Assembly: GCF_000485595.1 (NCBI RefSeq)
Contig: NW_014577768.1
Span: 137,291 to 164,888 of the forward strand
Direction: 5' to 3'
Source of the DNA: Priapulus caudatus
Taxonomy: Eukaryota > Priapulida > Priapulimorpha > Priapulimorphida > Priapulidae
Length of the DNA: 27,598 nt
Made by a program: the position numbers and the translations under genes. Of the stretch, positions 20,463-27,598 are shown one piece after another. The first letter of the stretch is position 1. Every line of letters begins with the position of its first letter. Under the pieces are notes generated by a model, which was not told the origin of the DNA, ran no database searches, and was given only the letters and a program-made list of their open reading frames with translations.

Positions 20463-21337
20463 AGCTCAAGAATAACGTGGAAAAATACGTGTCGAACTCC
20501 TTTGAGATTACACGAGAAATTATTAGAAAGCGCCTTTCCATTTGGTATCTTGCGCCGTAACCTTAGCTTTGACGATACTAAAACTCGGTCTCTGGCTTTT
20601 ATAACTATGGTTCTCCCCATTTTAGAACACGTTTGGCTGGCGTGCTTACACACTTCAGAACTGTTCTAAATTAGATGCCATTCAGCATGCAGCTGCGAGA
20701 TGGGTTTTAAAAGGTTTAGAGGTTGTTTTGATTCCACCTGATTGGCCTACTCTTCGTTTCCACGTTTTAGATGATAAACGTATAACCTTTCATAAAATAT
20801 ATCATGCTAAGGTGATGATTTCCATTCCCGCTTGCGTAATGAACCTGTTCGTGATTATTGCTTTCGACTTTCTCTTCAACTGATTCCTTTATGTTTAGCT
20901 TCTTCGTTTGTGTCCTTCCATATTGGAATTCTCTTCCTTTCTCTTGGGTGAATTGCAACTTTGGAGCCTTTTCTATTGCGATCCGCAGTATTAATCGGTT
21001 TATTTGATAATCTTTGTTTCTTTCCGTTTTCGATATAGTCCCTCAGTCTTTGAACATTAATCTTTATGAGATTTTATGGTTATAAGGTACACCATGTTTG
21101 TAGATCATGCATCTAATTCCCCACCCAATCGTTCACTGCCTGCGAAAGTACCTCTCTTCCGTCTATTGATTCCATCTAAACTTTAGAGTCGATCTCTTCT
21201 ATTCCAGCTCGCCTCCTTCCATTTCTCTTCTCGTATCTTTTTACCTCCCTTCTCGTCCCCACTTTTTTATATCCCATCTAACCTTTGGCCGCTACCCCTT
21301 TGCTCATCTGTCTAATGCCGTATTAGTAAAAAAAAAA
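20440..21337 (+). mobile_element. 3' end of a non-LTR retrotransposon (LINE), truncated and inactive
   Basis: A 5'-truncated LINE tail: the C-terminal part of the reverse transcriptase region (20463-21007), a 3' untranslated stretch, and a run of ten A at 21328-21337 that probably marks the end of the insertion. No endonuclease domain and no catalytic YADD box are present. No target-site duplication was found by eye. Confidence 0.75.
20463..21007 (+). pseudogene. Reverse transcriptase C-terminal fragment, frameshifted
   Basis: Four blocks in three frames give the conserved tail of a CR1/L2/Jockey-type reverse transcriptase. First (from 20463) is a segment with FGILRRNL then VLPILEHVW, matching the family's LGFLRRNL and VRPILEYA motifs. 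After a stop and shift at 20667 comes LDAIQHAAARWVL followed by WPTLRFH, matching LExIQRRAARFV and WPTLExRR. After another shift near 20820 comes a block with RNEPVRDYCFRL. The last block (20903-21007) has PYWNSLP, the typical IxLWNSLP signature close to the end of the protein, then a TGA at 21005. The order and spacing match the family, and the shifts show it is dead. The catalytic part is missing. The clade is not certain. Confidence 0.85.
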
Positions 21338-21420
21338 TACTCCAAAACGCAGGAGTGGAGAAGAAACCAAAGGTTATTTAGTCAGTGACACCTTTAAATC
21401 AATTATCACACATCAATATA
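21338..21420. other. Short spacer
   Basis: Unique sequence between the LINE poly(A) and the CA microsatellite; nothing recognised. Confidence 0.4.
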
Positions 21421-21540
21421 ACACACGCATACACACGGACACACAGACGTACACACGCGCGCGCGCTCACACACACACACACACACACACAGCAATATAC
21501 ACACAGATATATATATATATCTAATATATATTTGAGTTCG
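21421..21540. repeat. (CA)n-(TA)n microsatellite
   Basis: CACACG/CACGCGCG units, a CA run at about 21470-21491, then ATATACACACAG and TATATATATAT. Together with the following GT tract it forms a self-complementary CA-TA-GT arrangement. Confidence 0.93.
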
Positions 21541-21737
21541 TATGTGTGTATGTGTGTATGTGTAGTATGTGTGTTATGGTGTGTATGTGTGTATGTAGTG
21601 TATGTGTGATGTGTGTATGTGTGTATTTGTGTGTGGTATGTGTGTATGGTGTTGTGTTATGTTGTATGTGTGTAGTGTGTGTGTGGATTATGTGTTGTGA
21701 TGAATGTGTGTATTGTGTATGTGTGTATGTGCTGGTG

Positions 21738-21768
<31 letters not shown>

Positions 21769-21935
21769 TCGTGTGTGTGGTGTGTTGTGTGTGTGTGTGG
21801 TGTGTGTGGTGTGTGTGTGTGTAGTTGGGTGTGGTGCTGTGTGTGTGTGTGTATGTGTTGTAAATGTGTGTGTGTGTTGTGTGTGTGTGGGTGTGTGTGT
21901 GTGTGGTGTGTGATAGTGTGTGTGTGTGTATTATG
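21541..21935. repeat. (GT)n/(GTGTAT)n microsatellite
   Basis: GT repeats mixed with GTAT units and single-base slips. The Val-Cys frames are artefacts. Confidence 0.95.
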
Positions 21936-22271
21936 TATATGTATGTATGTATCGTATGTATGATATGTATGTATTATGTTATGTATGTATTTACTGTACT
22001 GTATGTAATGTATGTATGTTGATTATGATTATTTGTATGTATGTTATGTATTGTATGTATGTATGTATCTATGTTATGTATGTATGTATGTATGCTATGT
22101 ATGTATAGTATGTATGTATGTATTGTATGTATGTATGATGTATGTATGTATGTATGTTGTATGTATGTTATGTATATGTAGTGTATGTATGTATGTATGT
22201 ATGTTATGTATGTATGATGTATTATGTAGTATGTATGTATGTATGTTATGTATGTATGTATAGTATGTATG

Positions 22272-22302
<31 letters not shown>

Positions 22303-23376
22303 TGTACTGTATGTATGTATGTATGTATTGATATGTATTGTATGTATGTATGTATGTATGTAGTGTATGTATGTAATGTATGTTATGTTGTATGTGTATG
22401 TAGTATGTTATGTATGTATGTATGTATGTATGTATGTATGTATGTATGTAGTATGTACTGTAGTTATGTATGTAATGTATGTATGTATGATATGTATGTA
22501 TGGTATGTATGTATGTATGTATGTATGTATAGTATGTATGGTATGTATGTATGTATGTATGTATGTCATGTAGTGTATGTATGTATGTATGTATGTATGT
22601 ATCGTTATGTATTTATGTATGTATGTATGTATGTATGTATGTATGTATGTATGTATGTGTGTATTGTATGTATGTATGTATGTATGTATGTATGTATGTA
22701 TGTATGTAGTTATGTATGTATGTATGTATGTATGTTATGTATGTATGTTATGTATGTATGTATTATGTATGTAATGTATGTATGTATGTATGTATGTAAT
22801 GTATGTATGTATGTATCGTATGTATGTATGTCTCTATGCTATGTATGTATGTATGTATGTATGATATGTATGTATGTCATGTCATGTATGTATGTATGTA
22901 TGGTTGTTATGTATGTATGTACTGTAGTATGTATGTATGTATGTATGTATGTATGTATGTATGATGTATGTATGTATGGTATGTATGTATGTATGTATGT
23001 ATGTAGTATGTATAGTATGTATGTATGTATGTTATCGTATGTATGTATGTATGTTTATGTATGTATGTATGTAGTATGTATGTATGTATGTATGTATTGT
23101 ATGTATGATATGTTATGTAGTGTATGTATGTATGTTATGTAATGTATGTATGTATGTTATGTATGTGTATAAGTAATGTCATGTATGTATGTATGTAGTG
23201 TATGATGTATGTATGTATGTATGTTTGTATGTTGTATGTATGTTGTATGTATGTATTATGTATGTACTGTATGTATGTATGTTACTGTAGTTGTATGTAT
23301 AGTATGTATGTATGTATTGATGTGATGTATGTATGTATGGTATGTAGTGTTTATGGTATGGTATGTATGTATTATG

Positions 23377-23407
<31 letters not shown>

Positions 23408-24358
23408 TGTAGTTGTATGTCATGTATGTATGTATGTATGTAGTTTGTATGTACATGTATGTTGTATGTATGTATGTATGTATGTAATGTATGTATTTGT
23501 ATGTATAGTATGTATGATGTATCGTATGTATGTACTGTATGTATTGTATGTTTGTATGTAGATGTATGTTGATGTATGTATGTATGTTGTATGTATGTAT
23601 TATATGTTGTTGTATGTATGTATGTATGGATGTTGTATGTAAGTATGTATGTATGCTATGTATGTATGTATGTATGTATGTATGTATGTTTTGTAATTAT
23701 GGTATGTTATGTATGCTATGTATGTATGTATGTATGTATGATATGTATTGTTAGTATGTATGTATGTATGTATGTACTTATGTATGTATGTATGTATGTA
23801 TGTATGTATGTATGTATGTATGTATGTATGCTTATTGTATGAATATGTCACAATCGTATGTATTGTATGTAATGTACTGTATGTAGTGTATGTACGTGTA
23901 TGTTATGATATGTAATGTACCTGTTGCTATGTATGTAGTGTTATGTATGTATGCGTATCTGTCTACCATAGATATTTGTATGTATGGATGTATGTATGTA
24001 TGTATGTATGTATGTATGTATGTATGTATGTATGTATTGTATGGTATGTATGTATGTATGTATGTATGTATGTATATTATGTATGTTGTAATGATGTATG
24101 TTATGTATGTCATGTATATTGATATGTATGTAGCTGATATGTATGTATGTTGTATGTTGTACTGATATGATATGTATGTTGTATGTATGTATGTATTATG
24201 TATTATGTATGTTGATGTATGTATGTATGTATGTATGTATGATGTATGTATGTATGTATGTATTACTGTATGTATTGTTATGTTATGTATGTATGTATGT
24301 ATGTTGGTATTTGTATGATATGTATGTATGTTATGTATGTCTATGTATGTTGTATGTA
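21936..24358. repeat. (GTAT)n tetranucleotide satellite, about 2.4 kb
   Basis: Almost continuous GTAT/ATGT units. Perfect runs of up to about ten units are broken by one-base insertions or deletions such as GATG, GTTATG and GTAATG. Around 23830-23975 there is a less regular section with non-repeat words (CACAATCG, CTGTCTACCATAG). The long Met-Tyr-Val-Cys frames are not genes. Confidence 0.97.
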
Positions 24359-24730
24359 TTTCCCTATAGGCGGCCAAAGCGCCCAAGCGATCTGGAATGC
24401 AATTTTTCACAGGGCCAATCTCTTATACCCGCGGCGAGTGTTCCTAGTGAAAAAAAACCTGCTCACCGTCAAACCACCGAAAAATTCCCGTGAAAACCCC
24501 TCATTCGTCAATCTTCACACATTTCAGCACTGACTGTACAGTTGCCTGCCACCACAACAGAAAAAATCGATCACTCAATTCCATTCACTGCTGGTATGTG
24601 AAACCGAGAACCGGTACTAAACAGAGCAAACAGAGATATATTTTTGATGTCATGTGTGCGCGCAATGCGTTCGGGGCGTGTACACGGTTTCTAGTTGGAA
24701 ACGTTTCAAGTGCCTGTGGTAACGACTGCA
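24359..24730. other. Non-coding stretch, nothing recognised
   Basis: Unique-looking DNA after the satellite. Frames of 88-116 codons begin partly inside the GTAT array and have no recognisable motif. Confidence 0.45.
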
Positions 24731-24955
24731 TTTGTTTTATCAAGGGCTATGAATAGATGAAGTGCAATCCCCCATTTCGTACATGCTGTTAGAATAACTT
24801 CTTTTCTACTTCTTCTACCTTTATTCACCATATTATACTATTATGTTCCCAGGGTTCTTACCGTTGGAGTTGTGGCTGTCCTATAAAATGTCATTACGTT
24901 AACGTTTTTTTACCATGCTTATTATCTTTACACTGATTTGATAAATATTTATAGG
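24731..24955 (+). repeat. Diverged direct repeat, unit 1
   Basis: Matches 25418-25640 in order: ACATGCTGTTAGAATAACTT with CACATGCTGTTATAATAACTT, ACTATTATGTTCCCAGGGTTCT with ACTATTATGTTTCCAGGGTTCT, and CACTGATTTGATAAATATT with CACTGATTTCTCAAATATT. Divergence is substantial, with many indels. No ends were defined. Confidence 0.8.
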
Positions 24956-25071
24956 ATTCAGCTATAGTTTAGTATGAGTATTATATACGTTAGAGGTTAC
25001 GATTGTTCAAAAATCAACGCATAAAGACGCGTTACCAAGTGAGTAAAGCCATTCTTTATAATTGAAATTTT

Positions 25072-25140
25072 CCCACTCGCTGGCCTGTTCTGTGTATACT
25101 ATATATCGACTTTTTTTTATTCATGCTACGATTTTAGAAT
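25072..25140 (+). repeat. Small diverged direct repeat, unit 1
   Basis: CCCACTCGCTGGCCT and ATTCATGCTACGAT here correspond to CCCACTGGCTGGCCT and ATTCATACCTACGAT at 25259-25335. It is separate from the larger duplication, because the order of the blocks differs. Confidence 0.6.
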
Positions 25141-25258
25141 CCATTGTACCATTCGAAAGCTATGCCTTTTTCTGAATCAAGTAGAAAAATTCCTTTATGT
25201 TCAATGTGCCATGGTTGCGCGCAAGCATTCATCTAGATAATATCCAATGGACACATGA

Positions 25259-25335
25259 CCCACTGGCTGGCCTTCGTCGCTATCATATAATATATACCAT
25301 ATTTCGTTCTATTCATACCTACGATCTGACAATGC
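25259..25335 (+). repeat. Small diverged direct repeat, unit 2
   Basis: Partner of 25072-25140, sharing the GGCTGGCCT and CTACGAT blocks with an AT-rich middle. Confidence 0.6.
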
Positions 25336-25417
25336 GATAGTGATAGTGGTGAAGCTCAACAGTTCGAGACAGCCAGCAATCTCTACATATTTCCACAGCA
25401 CAATAACACGCAGACAC

Positions 25418-25640
25418 TCATTGTTTATTATCAAGAGGCCTTTCAAAAGGTAAAACTGCATACCACATTCCGTCACATGCTGTTATAATAACTTTTTCTC
25501 ATTTCACCATGATTACTATTATGTTTCCAGGGTTCTAAAGTTGGGTTCTGCTGTCATCATTAAATGTCTATACGTAACAGTTTGTCCCATTGCTTAATTA
25601 TCTTATTTAGCACTGATTTCTCAAATATTGTATTGCTGTC
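25418..25640 (+). repeat. Diverged direct repeat, unit 2
   Basis: Partner of 24731-24955 at an offset of about 690 bases. It shares TTATCAAG, the AACTTTTTCT region and the CCAGGGTTCT block. Confidence 0.8.
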
Positions 25641-25750
25641 ATGTTATATTGTCGATTTTTTCCAATGTTCCTATTGTGTGCAATTATTTAGTGCTATATG
25701 AATTAGTAGCTCGATTTGACAGCGGAGGCTGGGTAACCACGCAGCTAGTA

Positions 25751-25826
25751 TATTATTATATATATAATATAAATTATATTATATATATATATAATATAAT
25801 AAATATATATATATATAATATATACT
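25751..25826. repeat. AT-rich palindromic (TA)n tract
   Basis: TATATATATAATATAATAAATA-type sequence, almost only A and T, at the border of family 2 copy D. Confidence 0.9.
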
Positions 25827-26747
25827 GGGCGTCAGGGGAAAAGCAGCAACTTACCGCATACGGTAGCCAAACCACGGACTCCGTTTGAATTGAAAATCGG
25901 ATAATCACATCCGCCATTACACGTCACGAAAAACTAGGCGCAAGTGAACGTTTTTTTTCTCCAAAGTTGTACATATACAGTCTGACGAGAATAATGTATC
26001 ATGGCGACTGTGCATTCTGCTGACGTAACACATCTGTGTTTGGCGTGACGATACAGTAAATGTCGTTGGCGGCTGTCCTCCCACTGGCTGCCGCTTGAGT
26101 TGCAGACGACACGCAAATGCTCTTGTACGCTCTGCACGCTGTACTGGAAGCAGCAGACGACTGTACGTCGACTTTGCGTTATTAGTCCGTACTAATAGTC
26201 GGCCAGCCGCCATGTAGAAAGCTCGCAGATTGACACATCGTTTGGGCGCGCGCTCGCCGGAAGGTGGGCTTTTCTCACCGTCCGTCGAGAGATTTTAGAG
26301 TAAAAAGAATCGGACGTGGTGGAAAAAACAGCCGTCGGTACTTTTCCGCGAGATCTGGTCATCCTGCAATGATGGCATCGCAGCATCAGTTGATACTTTG
26401 CTCTCGCGAAAGCACTCACTTCATTTCTCCTCCTCTTTCCTCTCTCGCAGCTCGTTGTCTCTGTCTCACACGTTGCAATGGTGCACTACACTCTTTATCT
26501 CTCTCTACACGTATTTCTCAGGCATTTGCACTCTTTCTACCATCCTCTTTCTTCCTTTTCTCCGTCGCTCTTTTCCATGGCATATCAATATAATAATATA
26601 TAGCCTAATAATGATTTGCTCATCAGCGCCATCATTAGATATATATCAATATATACATATATATATGAAATAGGCTAGGTTTTCGCTCTCACGTTGATGC
26701 ATGACGCTGAGTATGTCTTTCAAGTGCTTTTGCTAATATCTACTATA
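25820..26747 (-). mobile_element. Dispersed repeat family 2, copy D
   Basis: The reverse complement matches 19411-20217 and, at its outer end (26670-26740), the foldback arm word with GCTCTCACGTTGATGCATGACGC. Unlike copy C it has one simple terminal segment rather than a foldback, so it probably shows the plainer form of the element. The minus frame 26213-25917 begins at the same ATG as in copy C but differs by frame-changing indels. It is bordered by AT repeats at the inner end. Confidence 0.85.
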
Positions 26748-26956
26748 TAATAGTGGAAGGGCCGAAGGTCGTTCTCTACGTATCTCTGCCGAAACGTGAG
26801 CGTGTGTCGACTCGCGAATCGAAGCTTGGGCCTTTGGACGTCTCGAATACTTCCGCTACGTTGAAACGCGATTTTTCGACGTTAAAGTGACTTTTTCAGG
26901 CAATTTCTAAAAAGTTATGTGCCCGAGAAATCTTCGCATTCATGGCGAACCCGCAC

Positions 26957-27022
26957 ACTTTTAAGATCGCAAATTCCGCATGCGCATGCAGATCCAAGCA
27001 GGGTACCAGTGAATCACCTTGG
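26957..27022 (+). repeat. Direct repeat unit 1 with CGCATGCGCATGC palindrome
   Basis: Begins ACTTTTAAGATCGC and ends GTGAATCACCTTGG; it contains GCATGCGCATGC, a perfect 12-base palindrome. Partner at 27057-27114. Confidence 0.75.
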
Positions 27023-27056
27023 TGATTAGCGTGGTCTCATCGCAAACCGCGGACCA

Positions 27057-27114
27057 AAATTTTAAGATCGCCAAATCGCATGCGCAGTCCAAATCACAGC
27101 ATGTGAATCACCTG
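27057..27114 (+). repeat. Direct repeat unit 2
   Basis: Begins AAATTTTAAGATCGCC and ends ATGTGAATCACCTGG, a shortened version of 26957-27022 at an offset of about 100 bases. Confidence 0.75.
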
Positions 27115-27167
27115 GCTACGCAACGTCAGGCGAGTGCCTGTTGGCGCTTCGTGTGTAACAACTGTAC

Positions 27168-27598
27168 ATGTATGTATGTATGTATGTATGTGTGTGGTGT
27201 GTGTCGTTTGTGTGACGTCGTGTGTGTGTGTGGTGTGTTGTGCTGTGTGTGTGCGGTTAGTGTCCCGTGTGCTTGTGTGTGTGCGTGTGTGGTACAATGT
27301 AATGTATGTAGTGTGTGTGGGTGTGTGTGAGGTTGTTGTTGTGGCTGTGTGTTGCTGTGTGTGTGTGTGTGTGTTGTCGTATATTTTGTGTGTGTGTGTG
27401 TGTGTGTTGTGTGATCCTGCCGGTGTTTGTGGATCCTATTTGTGTTTGGACACCTCGATCCACAGTCTTGTGCTAGTGTGTTGTCCGTTGTGCTCTCTAA
27501 TCGTCGATCATTGTGTGTTGGTGGAGTGTGTGTGATATTGTGTGTATGTATGTAGTGCGTGTGCGTGTAGCGTCGTGGTGTTACGCTGTGTGTCCTGA
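27168..27598. repeat. GT-rich degenerate microsatellite
   Basis: GTAT units, then GTGT/GTGC repeats with frequent interruptions, and a short non-repetitive island at about 27415-27510. It continues to the right edge of the window. Confidence 0.85.

Noticed and set aside
22282-23142. 286-codon Met-Tyr-Val-Cys frame
   Set aside because: A direct product of the GTAT repeat; because 4 and 3 are coprime, any frame of GTAT stays open. No non-repeat sequence.
24695-24722. Fragment of family 1 (GTTTCAAGTGCCTGTG)
   Set aside because: Only about a dozen bases match 750-765 and 14350-14370, with no extension on either side.

Overview
This window looks like nuclear DNA from an animal, most likely a non-model invertebrate. 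It has one long GC-rich exon ending at a consensus splice donor, abundant di-, tri- and tetranucleotide microsatellites, nested terminal-inverted-repeat transposons, and a frameshifted non-LTR retrotransposon tail. There are no bacterial operons, no CRISPR array and no intact RNA gene that I can support. The species cannot be named from this sequence.

Layout. 1-238 is a CT-rich minisatellite. 397-1638 is copy A of dispersed family 1. 1815-2374 is compound microsatellite. 3885-4165 is alternating CA/CG DNA. 4233-6001 (minus) is the only convincing protein-coding segment: a 1.77 kb exon for a Ser/Pro/Arg-rich, probably disordered protein with seven RRxS motifs. 6104-11438 is mostly featureless non-coding DNA with microsatellites and two strong hairpins (6953-7017, 10516-10585). 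11439-14736 (minus) is copy B of family 1, split by two younger insertions: a 1571-bp element with 97-bp inverted repeats, AACGAC target duplications and an internal 40-bp minisatellite, and a 447-bp element flanked by TTATG. 15196-17740 is a second, very noisy array of the same minisatellite. 18262-19420 is a large foldback structure holding a 753-bp inverted-repeat element flanked by CCGG. 19411-20217 and 25820-26747 are inverted copies of family 2. 20440-21337 is a dead LINE 3' end. 21421-24358 is a 2.9-kb CA/GT then GTAT satellite. 24731-25640 carries a diverged duplication. 27168-27598 is GT-rich.

The clearest biology is the transposon stratigraphy. Each younger insertion can be checked against an uninterrupted relative inside the same window, which gives exact ends and target duplications without a database. 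The random one-base indels in both long arrays, together with a 10-N gap, suggest poorly polished long-read gap filling, so array lengths and unit variants there should not be trusted. I found no gene system that could be called a new pathway or defence system.
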